The notes under the pieces were generated by a model, which made no database searches, was not told the DNA's origin, and saw only the letters and a program-made list of their open reading frames with translations. The translations under genes and the position numbers were made by a program. From Kitasatospora kifunensis (GTDB lineage Bacteria; Actinomycetota; Actinomycetes; Streptomycetales; Streptomycetaceae), in assembly GCF_014203855.1 (NCBI RefSeq), contig NZ_JACHJV010000001.1, positions 4,836,001-4,900,000 of the forward strand: DNA of 64,000 bases. The letters run 5' to 3'. This document shows, piece after piece, positions 1 through 8,040 of the stretch; the stretch's first letter is position 1, and the number at the start of each line of letters is the position of its first letter.

Positions 1-216
1 ATCGAGCTCAAGTTCGGCCCCAACCGTGAGCGCTCGATCGCTGGTATCAAGCGCATCAGCAAGCCGGGCCTGCGGGTCTACGCAAAGTCCACCAACCTGC
101 CGAAGGTCCTCGGCGGCCTGGGCGTGGCGATCATCTCCACGTCTTCGGGTCTCCTCACGGACAAGCAGGCCGCCAAGAAGGGCGTAGGCGGAGAAGTTCT
201 CGCCTACGTCTGGTAA
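1..216 (+). CDS. rpsH: 30S ribosomal protein S8, C-terminal part (5' truncated by window)
   Basis: The frame is open from base 1 to the TAA at 214-216, giving the last 71 residues of ribosomal protein S8, which binds 16S rRNA in the platform of the 30S subunit. The S8 C-terminal signature is visible (STSSGLLTDKQAAKKGVGGE), including the conserved serine-rich turn and the final EVLAYVW. The gene is the upstream neighbour of rplF, 22 bases away, which is the normal spc-operon order. The start lies outside the window. Confidence 0.97.
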   Translation: MELKFGPNRERSIAGIKRISKPGLRVYAKSTNLPKVLGGLGVAIISTSSGLLTDKQAAKKGVGGEVLAYVW

Positions 217-238
217 TTCGGGAAACGGAGGTACAGCA

Positions 239-778
239 ATGTCGCGCATTGGACGGCTGCCCATCCCGGTTCCCGCCGGCGTGGACGTCACCATCGATGG
301 CCAGGCGGTCTCGGTGAAGGGCCCCAAGGGCTCCCTCACCCACGTTGTCGCCGAGCCGATCGAGATCGGCAAGGACGAGAACGGCACTCTGGTTGTCACT
401 CGCCCGAACGACGAGCGTCAGTCGAAGGCCCTGCACGGCCTTTCCCGCACGCTGGTGGCGAACATGATCACCGGCGTGACCGCGGGCTACCGCAAGTCGC
501 TGGAGATCAGCGGTGTTGGTTACCGAGTCGCAGCGAAGGGCTCCAGCATGGAGTTCCAGCTCGGCTACAGCCACCCGATCCTGATCGAGGCCCCGGAGGG
601 CATCTCCTTCGTGGTCGAGTCGCCCACCAAGTTCCACGTGGACGGGATTGACAAGCAGCTGGTCGGCGAGGTTTCGGCCAAGATCCGCAAGCTGCGCAAG
701 CCCGACCCGTACAAGGCCAAGGGCGTCAAGTACGCGGGCGAGGTCATCCGCCGCAAGGTCGGAAAGAGTGGTAAGTAA
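239..778 (+). CDS. rplF: 50S ribosomal protein L6
   Basis: Encodes the 179-residue L6 protein, the usual bacterial length, which sits near the sarcin-ricin loop of the 50S subunit. The family C-terminal motif PDPYKAKGVKYAGE is present and the two internal L6 repeats can be followed along the chain. The ATG at 239 has a strong GGAGG site at 227-231. It lies between rpsH and rplR as in other spc operons and is surely co-transcribed with them. Nothing unusual is seen. Confidence 0.98.
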   Translation: MSRIGRLPIPVPAGVDVTIDGQAVSVKGPKGSLTHVVAEPIEIGKDENGTLVVTRPNDERQSKALHGLSRTLVANMITGVTAGYRKSLEISGVGYRVAAKGSSMEFQLGYSHPILIEAPEGISFVVESPTKFHVDGIDKQLVGEVSAKIRKLRKPDPYKAKGVKYAGEVIRRKVGKSGK

Positions 779-781
779 GCC

Positions 782-1165
782 ATGAGTGTCTCTGTCAAGA
801 TCGGCAAGGGCAACGGCTACAAGAACGCCGCCCGCAAGCGCCGCGCGATCCGCGTTCGCAAGCGCGTCACCGGCACCGAGGCGCGTCCGCGTCTCGTGGT
901 GACCCGCTCGAACCGCCACATGGTCGCCCAGGTCATCGACGACGCCAAGGGTCACACCCTGGCTTCGGCGTCCACCCTCGACGTGTCCATCAAGGGCAAC
1001 GAGGGCGACAAGACCGAGCTGGCCAAGAAGGTCGGGAGCCTGGTCGCCGAGCGCGCCAAGGCCGCCGGCATCGAGACGGTCGTCTTCGACCGCGCGGGTA
1101 ACCGTTACGCGGGGCGCATCGCCGCCCTGGCGGACGCTGCCCGTGAGGCCGGGCTCGACTTCTAA
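782..1165 (+). CDS. rplR: 50S ribosomal protein L18
   Basis: Encodes the 127-residue L18 protein, which with L5 binds 5S rRNA in the central protuberance. The basic N-terminus, the RPRLVVTRSNRH segment and the closing GRIAALADAAREAGLDF are typical of the family. The ATG is only three bases after the rplF stop, so translation is probably coupled; a purine-rich stretch at the end of rplF serves as ribosome binding site. The gene continues the spc operon into rpsE. Confidence 0.98.
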   Translation: MSVSVKIGKGNGYKNAARKRRAIRVRKRVTGTEARPRLVVTRSNRHMVAQVIDDAKGHTLASASTLDVSIKGNEGDKTELAKKVGSLVAERAKAAGIETVVFDRAGNRYAGRIAALADAAREAGLDF

Positions 1166-1213
1166 GCCGCTCGTCGGCTCAGTCGACGGACGTAATCGAG
1201 AGAGGTAATTCCA

Positions 1214-1855
1214 ATGGCTGGACCCCAGCGCCGCGGTAGCGGCGCCGGCGGCGGCACCGGCGGTGGCGAGCGGCGTGACCGTAAGCGTGACGACCGGGGC
1301 AACGCCCCCGCCGTCGAGAAGACCGCTTACGTTGAGCGCGTCGTAGCGATCAACCGTGTCGCCAAGGTTGTCAAGGGTGGTCGTCGTTTCAGCTTCACCG
1401 CGCTGGTCGTGGTGGGCGACGGTGACGGCACCGTGGGTGTCGGATACGGCAAGGCGAAGGAGGTTCCGGCCGCCATCGCCAAGGGTGTTGAGGAGGCCAA
1501 GAAGAACTTCTTCAAGGTCCCCCGTATCCAGGGCACCATCCCGCACCCGATCCAGGGCGAGAAGGCCGCTGGCGTCGTGCTCCTGAAGCCGGCTTCCCCC
1601 GGTACCGGTGTTATCGCCGGTGGCCCGGTGCGTGCCGTCCTGGAGTGCGCCGGCGTTCACGACATCCTGTCGAAGTCGCTCGGCTCGGACAACGCGATCA
1701 ACATCGTGCACGCCACGGTCGCGGCCCTGAAGGGCCTCGTGCGCCCCGAGGAGATCGCTGCCCGTCGTGGCCTGCCGCTGGAGGACGTGGCTCCGGCCGC
1801 CCTGCTGCGCGCTCGTGCCGCCGGTACCGCTGCTGCGGCTGGGGCTGGTGTCTGA
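1214..1855 (+). CDS. rpsE: 30S ribosomal protein S5
   Basis: Encodes a 213-residue S5 protein, which helps form the mRNA entry tunnel and affects decoding accuracy. The conserved double-stranded-RNA-binding-like core is clear (VVVGDGDGTVGVGYGKAKEV and the PRIQGTIPHPIQGE segment). It is longer than the about 166-residue E. coli protein because of a Gly/Arg/Asp-rich N-terminal extension of roughly 35 residues and an Ala-rich tail, both common in actinobacteria. Its TGA overlaps the ATG of rpmD. Confidence 0.98.
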   Translation: MAGPQRRGSGAGGGTGGGERRDRKRDDRGNAPAVEKTAYVERVVAINRVAKVVKGGRRFSFTALVVVGDGDGTVGVGYGKAKEVPAAIAKGVEEAKKNFFKVPRIQGTIPHPIQGEKAAGVVLLKPASPGTGVIAGGPVRAVLECAGVHDILSKSLGSDNAINIVHATVAALKGLVRPEEIAARRGLPLEDVAPAALLRARAAGTAAAAGAGV

Positions 1856-2037
1856 TGGCTCGTCTGAAGATCACCCAGACCAAGTCCTACATCGGTAGCA
1901 AGCAGAACCACCGCGAGACGCTGCGCTCGCTGGGTCTGAAGCGCATGCACGATGTGGTCGTCAAGGAGGACCGTCCCGAGATCCGCGGGATGGCCCAGAC
2001 CGTGCGTCACCTCGTCACGGTCGAGGAGGTTGACTGA
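1855..2037 (+). CDS. rpmD: 50S ribosomal protein L30
   Basis: Encodes the 60-residue L30 protein of the large subunit. The sequence starts MARLKITQTKSYIG and contains the family segment LRSLGLKRMHDVV, with the full usual length. The ATG at 1855 shares one base with the TGA of rpsE, so the two are translationally coupled. It is followed almost immediately by rplO. The start is fixed by the overlap and by alignment to the family. Confidence 0.97.
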   Translation: MARLKITQTKSYIGSKQNHRETLRSLGLKRMHDVVVKEDRPEIRGMAQTVRHLVTVEEVD

Positions 2038-2038
2038 C

Positions 2039-2491
2039 ATGGCGGACTCTCCGCTGAAGATCCACAACCTGCGGCCCGCCCCGGGTGCCAAGACCGCCAA
2101 GACCCGTGTCGGTCGTGGTGAGGCGTCCAAGGGTAAGACCGCTGGTCGTGGTACCAAGGGCACCAAGGCCCGTTACCAGGTTCCGCAGCGCTTCGAGGGT
2201 GGCCAGATGCCCCTCCACATGCGCCTGCCGAAGCTGAAGGGCTTCAAGAACCCCTTCAAGATCACCTTCCAGGTGGTCAACCTCGACAAGCTGGCCGAGC
2301 TCTACCCGCAGGGTGGCGAGGTCACGGTCGAGGGTCTCGTCGAGAAGGGCGCGGTTCGCAAGAACTCGCTCGTCAAGGTGCTCGGCACCGGCGAGATCTC
2401 CGTCGCGCTGCAGGTCTCGGTGGACGCCGTCTCCGGCTCCGCCGCCGAGAAGATCACCGCTGCCGGCGGGACCGTCACCGAGCTGATCTGA
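2039..2491 (+). CDS. rplO: 50S ribosomal protein L15
   Basis: Encodes a 150-residue L15, an early assembly protein of the 50S subunit. The basic Gly-rich N-terminal arm (KTAGRGTKGTKAR) and the globular C-terminal domain with the typical ITAAGGTVT segment are seen. The ATG at 2039 lies one base after the rpmD stop; an in-frame upstream ATG at 1952 is inside rpmD and rejected. A strong terminator hairpin follows at 2534-2573, so this is the last gene of the spc transcript before secY. Confidence 0.97.
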   Translation: MADSPLKIHNLRPAPGAKTAKTRVGRGEASKGKTAGRGTKGTKARYQVPQRFEGGQMPLHMRLPKLKGFKNPFKITFQVVNLDKLAELYPQGGEVTVEGLVEKGAVRKNSLVKVLGTGEISVALQVSVDAVSGSAAEKITAAGGTVTELI

Positions 2492-2533
2492 CCCCCTTCG
2501 GTGGTCGATCGCTCGTCCTGACGTGACGTCAGA

Positions 2534-2573
2534 ACCAAAGCCCCGTCCCTCATTCGAGGGGCGGGGCTTTGGT
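2534..2573 (+). terminator. Rho-independent terminator after rplO
   Basis: A 17-base arm beginning ACCAAAGCCCCG pairs with CGGGGCTTTGGT across a short ATTCG-type loop, giving a very stable stem. The outer A/T-rich part of the stem supplies the U-rich end. It separates the ribosomal-protein genes from secY. Confidence 0.85.
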
Positions 2574-2811
2574 CATTCGATGTGCTGATCGCCACGGATT
2601 TGCCGTTCATCCCCGGCCAAATCCGGGCATCTGGGCGCGCCTTCGACAAGCCCGTGGCTCACGCGCTTCTTCTTCGTTGCCACACACTGTTAGAGTCCGT
2701 GGAGTTCCCTTGTAGCCTGCCCCAGGCTGCCGTGGGGCTGGACAACCTCAACTCCCCCATCATCAGGACCGACCCTCCCGCCGACGACGCGCGGGAGGCG
2801 CAGGAGGCACC
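2574..2811 (+). other. rplO-secY intergenic region (320 bases including the terminator)
   Basis: This stretch has no convincing gene. It must hold the secY promoter because a strong terminator precedes it. The best candidate I see is TTAGAG (about 2691) and TAGCCT (about 2713) with a 17-base spacer, which is a weak match to the vegetative consensus. A clear GGAGG ribosome binding site lies at 2803-2807 before the secY GTG. Confidence 0.4.
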
Positions 2812-4119
2812 GTGCTCAGTGCGTTCGCGCGGGCGTTCAAGACGCCCGACCTGCGCAAGAAGCTGCTGTTCACGCTGGGCATCATGGTGCTGTTCCGGAT
2901 GGGTGCGCACATCCCCGTCCCCGGCGTCAACTTCAAAGCCGTGAACGAGTGCGTGAAGCAGAGCAACAGCGGCCTCTTCGGCCTCGTCAACCTGTTCAGC
3001 GGCGGTGCGCTGCTGCAGTTGACGATTTTTGCGCTCGGCATCATGCCGTACATCACCGCCAGCATCATCCTGCAGCTGCTGACCGTCGTGATCCCGCGAC
3101 TGGAGGCGCTGAAGAAGGAGGGCCAGGCCGGTACGGCGAAGATCACCCAGTACACCCGTTACCTGACCATCGCGCTGGCGATCCTGCAGGGCACCGGCAT
3201 CGTGGCGACCGCCTCCAACGGCGCGCTCTTCTCCAGCTGCGCGGTCGGCAACCAGGTCGTCCCGGACACCTCGGTCTTCCGGATCGCCACCATGGTCATC
3301 ACGATGACCGCCGGTACCACGGTGATCATGTGGCTCGGTGAGCTGATCACCGACCGCGGCATCGGCAACGGCATGTCGATCCTGATCTTCACCTCGATCG
3401 CCTCCGGCTTCCCCGGCAACCTGTGGTCGATCAAGAAGGCCGGCAAGATCGGCGGCGGCTGGTTCGACTTCTTCGCCGTCCTGGCGGTCGGCATCGTCGT
3501 GGTGGTGCTGGTCATCTTCGTGGAGCAGGCCCAGCGCCGGATCCCGGTGCAGTACGCCAAGCGCATGATCGGGCGGCGGGCCTTCGGCGGTACCTCGACC
3601 TACATCCCGCTCAAGGTGAACCAGGCCGGTGTCATCCCGGTCATCTTCGCCTCCTCGCTGCTGTACATCCCCGCGCTGGTCGCGCAGTTGACCAACAGCA
3701 AGGCGAGCTGGGCGGTCTGGGTCCAGAACAACTTCACCAAGGGTGACCACCCGGCGTACATGATCGCGTACTTCGTGCTGATCGTGTTCTTCGCCTTCTT
3801 CTACGTCGCGATCTCCTTCAACCCCGAAGAAGTTGCCGACAATATGAAGAAGTATGGTGGCTTCATCCCGGGCATCCGGGCTGGTCGCCCGACGGCCGAG
3901 TACCTGAACTACGTGCTGACCCGCATCACCTGGCCGGGTTCGCTCTACCTGGGCCTCATCGCGTTGATCCCGATGATCGGCCTGGTTGCCCTCAACGCGA
4001 GCACCACCATCCCGTTCGGCGGCACCAGCATCCTCATCATCGTCGGCGTCGGACTCGAAACTGTGAAGCAGATCGAGAGCCAGCTCCAGCAGCGTAATTA
4101 CGAAGGGTTCCTCCGCTGA
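2812..4119 (+). CDS. secY: Preprotein translocase subunit SecY
   Basis: Encodes the 435-residue channel subunit of the Sec translocon in the cytoplasmic membrane, partner of SecE/SecG and SecA. The family hallmarks are present: the N-terminal LRKKLLFTLGIMVLFRMGAHIPVPG, about ten membrane segments, the cytoplasmic loop RRIPVQYAKR, and the C-terminal SQLQQRNYEGFLR. GTG at 2812 was chosen because GGAGG stands four bases upstream. Its TGA overlaps the adk ATG, so the two are coupled, as in most actinobacteria. Confidence 0.98.
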   Translation: MLSAFARAFKTPDLRKKLLFTLGIMVLFRMGAHIPVPGVNFKAVNECVKQSNSGLFGLVNLFSGGALLQLTIFALGIMPYITASIILQLLTVVIPRLEALKKEGQAGTAKITQYTRYLTIALAILQGTGIVATASNGALFSSCAVGNQVVPDTSVFRIATMVITMTAGTTVIMWLGELITDRGIGNGMSILIFTSIASGFPGNLWSIKKAGKIGGGWFDFFAVLAVGIVVVVLVIFVEQAQRRIPVQYAKRMIGRRAFGGTSTYIPLKVNQAGVIPVIFASSLLYIPALVAQLTNSKASWAVWVQNNFTKGDHPAYMIAYFVLIVFFAFFYVAISFNPEEVADNMKKYGGFIPGIRAGRPTAEYLNYVLTRITWPGSLYLGLIALIPMIGLVALNASTTIPFGGTSILIIVGVGLETVKQIESQLQQRNYEGFLR

Positions 4120-4778
4120 TGCGTATCGTCCTCGTCGGACCTCCCGGGGCCGGAAAGGGTACTCAGGCGCACGTGCTCGCCAAGACCCTGTCCATTCCCC
4201 ACATCTCCACCGGTGACCTGTTCCGGGCCAACATCAGCCAGAGCACCCCGCTGGGGCTCGAGGCCAAGGGCTACATGGACAAGGGTCAGCTCGTACCGGA
4301 CGAGGTGACCATCGGGATGGCCAAGGACCGCCTCCTGCAGCCGGATGCCGAAAACGGCTTCCTGCTCGACGGTTTCCCGCGCAACCTGGCCCAGGCCAAG
4401 GCGCTGGACGAGCACCTGACCGAGCAGGGCATCGCCCTGAACGGTGTGCTCGACCTGGAGGTCCCCGAGGACGAGGTCGTCAAGCGGATCGCCGGTCGCC
4501 GGCTGTGCCGCAACGAGGGCAGCCACGTCTTCCACGTGGTCTACAACCCGCCGGCCGTCGAGGGCGTCTGCGACCACTGCGGTGGCGAGCTGTACCAGCG
4601 CTCGGACGACACCGAGGAAGCGGTGCGGACCCGGCTCGAGGTCTACCACACGGAGACCGAGCCGATCATCGACTACTACCGCCAGCAGGACCTGGTCACC
4701 ACCATCTCGGCGCTCGGCAAGGTCGACGAGGTGACCCAGCGCGCGGTCGACGCGCTGCGCGCACGCACGCAGGGCTGA
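4119..4778 (+). CDS. adk: Adenylate kinase
   Basis: Encodes a 219-residue adenylate kinase that interconverts ATP + AMP and 2 ADP in the cytoplasm. The P-loop GPPGAGKGTQA is near residues 7-17, the NMP-binding segment and LLDGFPRN motif follow, and the protein is the long form with a LID domain that contains CDHC and other Cys/His residues, suggesting a metal-binding LID. The ATG shares a base with the secY TGA. A perfect hairpin terminator follows the gene. Confidence 0.97.
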   Translation: MRIVLVGPPGAGKGTQAHVLAKTLSIPHISTGDLFRANISQSTPLGLEAKGYMDKGQLVPDEVTIGMAKDRLLQPDAENGFLLDGFPRNLAQAKALDEHLTEQGIALNGVLDLEVPEDEVVKRIAGRRLCRNEGSHVFHVVYNPPAVEGVCDHCGGELYQRSDDTEEAVRTRLEVYHTETEPIIDYYRQQDLVTTISALGKVDEVTQRAVDALRARTQG

Positions 4779-4796
4779 TCTTCGCCCGACCTCCCG

Positions 4797-4833
4797 CACG
4801 GCCGCGGTACCCGGATCGGGTACCGCGGCCGTG
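4797..4833 (+). terminator. Terminator after adk
   Basis: A perfect 16-base inverted repeat around GGCCGCGGTACCCG with a three-base loop lies 18 bases after the adk stop. There is no U-run, which is common for GC-rich actinobacterial terminators; it may attenuate rather than stop transcription into map. Confidence 0.7.
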
Positions 4834-4912
4834 TCGCGTCGTACCGTGGGGGAGTGGATGCGCCGCTTGGCAAGGACCGGGTGGCGAACTTTTAACGAAA
4901 GGCACTGGCCAG

Positions 4913-5752
4913 ATGGTGGAGATCAAGACCCCCGAGCAGATCGCGAAGATGCGAGCGGCCGGGCTGGTCGTCGCCGAGGCGCTCAAGGCCTGCCGCGAGG
5001 CGGTCGCCCCCGGGGTGAGCACCCAGGAGCTCAACGACATCGCGGCCAAGGTGATCGCCGACCACGGCGCCACCTCCAACTTCCGCGCCGACCATGGCGG
5101 CCTCTGGTTCCCCGGGGTGATCTGCGCCTCGGTCAACAACGAGGTCGTGCACGGCATCCCGGGCGAGCGGGTGCTGGCCGAGGGCGACATCATCTCCATC
5201 GACTGCGGCGCGATCATCGACGGCTGGCACGGCGACGCGGCGATCACCGTCCCGGTCGGCGAGGTCCGCCCCGAGGTCGAGATGCTCAGCAGGGTCACCG
5301 AGGGCTCGATGTGGGCCGGCATCGCCCAGATGAAGAAGAACAACCGCCTGGTCGACGTCTCCAAGGCGATCGAGGGCTTCATCCGCCGCCAGCCGCTGCC
5401 GCCCAAGGGCAAGTGGGGCATCACCGAGGGCTACGGCGGCCACGGCATCGGCACCGCCATGCACATGGAGCCCCACGTGCTGAACTACGTCGAGCGCGGC
5501 CGCGGCAAGGGCCCCAAGCTGGTCCCCGGCACGGTGCTGGCGATCGAGCCGATGGTCTCGCTCGGCACCCCGCACACCTCGGTGCTCGAGGACGACTGGA
5601 CGGTCGTCACCAACGACGGCACCTGGGCCGCGCACTGGGAGCACTCGGTGGCCGTCACCGAGCAGGGCCCGCTGGTGCTCACCGCCTTCGACGGCGGAAA
5701 GGCCCAGCTCGCGGCCCTCGGCGTGATCGCGGCACCGGACCCGCTGGGCTAG
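4913..5752 (+). CDS. map: Methionine aminopeptidase, type I
   Basis: Encodes a 279-residue cytoplasmic metalloprotease that removes N-terminal Met from new proteins. The pita-bread fold ligands are visible: SIDCGAIIDGWHGDAA (two Asp), GHGIGTAMHMEP (His), TVLAIEPM (Glu) and WEHSVAVTEQGP (Glu). The ATG at 4913 was chosen because the protein then begins MVEIKTPEQIAKMR as in the family, with a GAAAGG site upstream; the frame is open further upstream but without a ribosome site. Its TAG stop touches the left end of a palindromic element. Confidence 0.96.
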   Translation: MVEIKTPEQIAKMRAAGLVVAEALKACREAVAPGVSTQELNDIAAKVIADHGATSNFRADHGGLWFPGVICASVNNEVVHGIPGERVLAEGDIISIDCGAIIDGWHGDAAITVPVGEVRPEVEMLSRVTEGSMWAGIAQMKKNNRLVDVSKAIEGFIRRQPLPPKGKWGITEGYGGHGIGTAMHMEPHVLNYVERGRGKGPKLVPGTVLAIEPMVSLGTPHTSVLEDDWTVVTNDGTWAAHWEHSVAVTEQGPLVLTAFDGGKAQLAALGVIAAPDPLG

Positions 5753-5911
5753 GACCGACCGGCAATTGGGGGGCGGCGTCGCGGCGCCCGGACTCTCGCC
5801 TGGACGGCTTCTCCTCAGTCGCCAATGCTCCGCAGTGGCTCCCTCGTCGGCACCGCCCAGACTCGGCCCGGACACCGCTCCTTCCTCCACCCCCCAATTG
5901 CCGGTCGGTCC
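5752..5911. mobile_element. 160 bp palindromic MITE-like element between map and mscL
   Basis: The two ends, 5752-5776 and 5887-5911, are 25-base inverted repeats with one mismatch; the outer part reads GGACCGACCGGCAATTGGGG and its complement. The roughly 110-base interior has no ORF with coding character. Size, terminal repeats and intergenic position fit a non-autonomous miniature element. No obvious target duplication is seen, and the last base of the map stop codon coincides with the first element base. A long RNA hairpin acting as a terminator is the alternative. Confidence 0.65.
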
Positions 5912-5967
5912 AAGCCGGTATCGTTCTGCCTTCACCGGCAGGCGAAATCGGACAATAGGGGTAACAA

Positions 5968-6411
5968 GTGCTCAAGGGCTTCCGCGACTTCATGATGCGC
6001 GGCAACGTCGTCGACATGGGCGTCGGCATCGTGATCGGCTCGGCGTTCACGGCGGTGGTCACCGGGTTCGTGAAGGCCTTCCTCACCCCGCTGGTGGGTG
6101 TGGTGGTCGGCGCGACCGGTGACTTCAGCACCTACACCTTCACGGTGTTCAAGGTCTCCTTCCCGTACGGCGAGTTCCTGAACGTGCTGATCGCCTTCAT
6201 CATGACCGCCGCGGTGCTCTACTTCTGCGTGGTGCTGCCGGTCACCAAGGCCAGTGCCAAGTACCTGCCGAAGAAGCCCAAGGTCGCCAAGCGCCCCTGC
6301 CCCGAGTGCCTGACCGAGATCCCCGAGGCCGCCAGCCGCTGCTCGGCCTGCACCGCCCAGGTCCAGCCGCTGGCCGTCGTGGCGCAGGCCGACTCTCGTT
6401 TTGGTCGCTGA
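5968..6411 (+). CDS. mscL: Large-conductance mechanosensitive channel MscL with zinc-ribbon-like tail
   Basis: Encodes a 147-residue membrane channel that opens under high membrane tension and releases solutes in osmotic downshock. The N-terminal MLKGFRDFMMRGNVVDM, the pore helix GVGIVIGSAFTAVV and the second membrane segment are typical. The cytoplasmic tail carries C111-x2-C114 and C125-x2-C128, a pattern expected to bind zinc. GTG at 5968 is the only start matching the family; the upstream ribosome site is weak. It stands alone between a MITE-like element and infA. Confidence 0.93.
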   Translation: MLKGFRDFMMRGNVVDMGVGIVIGSAFTAVVTGFVKAFLTPLVGVVVGATGDFSTYTFTVFKVSFPYGEFLNVLIAFIMTAAVLYFCVVLPVTKASAKYLPKKPKVAKRPCPECLTEIPEAASRCSACTAQVQPLAVVAQADSRFGR

Positions 6412-6430
6412 GCGGACGGTGGCGTAGGAT
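6401..6430 (+). promoter_or_regulatory. Vegetative promoter for infA-rpmJ-rpsM transcript
   Basis: TTGGTC at 6401-6406 and TAGGAT at 6425-6430 are separated by 18 bases, a good match to the HrdB-type consensus. The -35 box overlaps the end of mscL. It points to infA, with a leader of about 115 bases. Confidence 0.65.
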
Positions 6431-6554
6431 GGACCGTCGGCTCACTCGTAGCGTGCTTCAGCACGCCCTCTTCCCCTCGGGGATGGGGTGAACCCAGGTT
6501 CGCACGAGCGTGCCGCATACGGTAGCCGGTCCCGGAAGGTGGATCTCGTAGTTC

Positions 6555-6776
6555 ATGGCAAAGAAGCAAGGCGCCATTGAGATCGAGGGCACCGTGATCG
6601 AGTCTCTGCCGAACGCCATGTTCAAGGTGGAGCTGCAGAACGGTCACAAGGTCCTCGCGCACATCAGCGGCAAGATGCGGATGCACTACATCCGAATCCT
6701 GCCGGATGACCGCGTTGTCGTGGAGCTGAGCCCCTACGACCTGACTCGCGGCCGCATCGTCTACCGCTACAAGTAA
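6555..6776 (+). CDS. infA: Translation initiation factor IF-1
   Basis: Encodes the 73-residue IF-1, an OB-fold protein that binds the A site of the 30S subunit during initiation. The sequence is nearly invariant in bacteria and the marker segments EGTVIESLPNAMFKVEL, HISGKMRMHYIRILPGD-like and RGRIVYRYK are all there. The ATG at 6555 is fixed by family alignment. It starts the second ribosomal cluster and is followed by rpmJ after 63 bases. Confidence 0.98.
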   Translation: MAKKQGAIEIEGTVIESLPNAMFKVELQNGHKVLAHISGKMRMHYIRILPDDRVVVELSPYDLTRGRIVYRYK

Positions 6777-6839
6777 GACCCTGTCCCTCGCTCTGCGGGG
6801 GTCAACCACTGTCAGATCTAGACCCGGAGAACCTGAACC

Positions 6840-6953
6840 ATGAAGGTCAAGCCGAGCGTCAAGAAGATCTGCGACAAGTGCAAGGTGATCCGCCGTCACG
6901 GCCGGGTCATGGTGATCTGCGACAACCTGCGCCACAAGCAGCGCCAGGGCTGA
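6840..6953 (+). CDS. rpmJ: 50S ribosomal protein L36 (zinc-binding form)
   Basis: A 37-residue protein beginning MKVKPSVKKICDKCKVIRRH and ending NLRHKQRQG, the smallest protein of the large subunit. The zinc ligands C11, C14, C27 and H32 are kept, so this is the Cys-containing (C+) paralogue used in zinc-replete cells. The ATG at 6840 follows a purine-rich site (CCGGAGAACC). It sits between infA and rpsM as in nearly all bacteria. Confidence 0.97.
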   Translation: MKVKPSVKKICDKCKVIRRHGRVMVICDNLRHKQRQG

Positions 6954-7144
6954 TCCTCCCGCATTTCTCGTAGCACCTTCGCGCGACGCGCACAGTGCCA
7001 GCAGGCGCTGTCCATATAGAGCGGGCCGCCCGATCCAGCCGTACGGCTGGACTGCCACCCCCGGTCAGAGGCCGGGGCTCGCACACCGAGAGGTGTCCGG
7101 GTAGGCGGTTCGTAAGACCTCTGAAAGAACCACAGGAGCCATGA

Positions 7145-7525
7145 ATGGCACGCCTCGCCGGCGTTGATCTCCCCCGCGAGAAGCGGATCGAGATCGCCCT
7201 CACGTACGTCTACGGCATCGGCCGTACCCGCGCCCAGCAGACGCTGGCCGAGACTGGCGTGAACCCCGACATCCGCGTCCGCGACATCTCCGAGGACGAC
7301 CTCGTCAAGCTGAGCAAGTGGATCGAGGTCAACTACCGCGTCGAGGGTGACCTCCGTCGCGAGGTTGCCGCCGACATCCGCCGCAAGGTCGAGATCGGCT
7401 GCTACGAGGGTCTGCGTCACCGCCGTGGCCTGCCCGTCCGCGGTCAGCGCACCCACACCAACGCGCGTACCCGCAAGGGCCCGCGTCGCGCGATTGCCGG
7501 CAAGAAGAAGCCGGGCAAGAAGTAG
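7145..7525 (+). CDS. rpsM: 30S ribosomal protein S13
   Basis: Encodes the 126-residue S13 protein of the head of the 30S subunit, which contacts the 50S subunit and P-site tRNA. It starts MARLAGVDLPREKRIEIALTYVYGIG and ends in the basic tail RTRKGPRRAIAGKKKPGKK. The ATG at 7145 is preceded by AGGAG; another ATG four bases upstream is out of frame. It heads the alpha operon rpsM-rpsK-rpoA-rplQ. Confidence 0.98.
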   Translation: MARLAGVDLPREKRIEIALTYVYGIGRTRAQQTLAETGVNPDIRVRDISEDDLVKLSKWIEVNYRVEGDLRREVAADIRRKVEIGCYEGLRHRRGLPVRGQRTHTNARTRKGPRRAIAGKKKPGKK

Positions 7526-7598
7526 TCCGCCCGTTAACCGGACATCCCTCCGGCCCGCGGGTTAGCGGACCGACCACCTCAGTAGGAGAAACAGACTT

Positions 7599-8006
7599 AT
7601 GCCCCCCAAGGGTCGTCAGGCTGCCGGCGCGAAGAAGATCCGCCGCAAGGAAAAGAAGAACGTCGCTCACGGGCACGCCCACATCAAGAGCACGTTCAAC
7701 AACACCATCGTTTCGATCACCGACCCCGCGGGCAACGTGATCTCCTGGGCCTCTGCCGGCCACGTCGGCTTCAAGGGCTCGCGCAAGTCCACCCCGTTCG
7801 CCGCGCAGATGGCCGCCGAGGCCGCCGCGCGTCGTGCGCAGGAGCACGGCATGCGCAAGGTCGACGTCTTCGTGAAGGGTCCGGGCTCCGGCCGCGAGAC
7901 CGCGATCCGCTCGCTCCAGGCCACCGGCCTGGAGGTGGGTTCGATCCAGGACGTCACCCCCACCCCGCACAACGGCTGCCGTCCGCCGAAGCGTCGCCGC
8001 GTCTGA
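7599..8006 (+). CDS. rpsK: 30S ribosomal protein S11
   Basis: Encodes the 135-residue S11 protein in the platform of the 30S subunit near the mRNA exit. The conserved segments STFNNTIVSITDPAGNVI and the C-terminal DVTPTPHNGCRPPKRRRV are complete. An AGGAGA site precedes the ATG. rpsD, which follows rpsK in many bacteria, is absent here, as is normal for streptomycetes; rpoA comes next. Confidence 0.98.
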   Translation: MPPKGRQAAGAKKIRRKEKKNVAHGHAHIKSTFNNTIVSITDPAGNVISWASAGHVGFKGSRKSTPFAAQMAAEAAARRAQEHGMRKVDVFVKGPGSGRETAIRSLQATGLEVGSIQDVTPTPHNGCRPPKRRRV

Positions 8007-8040
8007 CGCGTCGCCGCCAGGCTGACCTGCTTTGACACCA

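Noticed and set aside
155..1711. 518-codon open frame on the minus strand across rplF-rpsE
   Set aside because: It is the mirror of highly conserved ribosomal genes; in GC-rich DNA the opposite strand often stays open. No start site or family match.
4505..4912. In-frame upstream extension of map, including a TTA codon near 4891
   Set aside because: It runs through adk and the terminator, has no ribosome site, and the family start is the ATG at 4913; the TTA is not in coding sequence, so bldA control of map is not supported.
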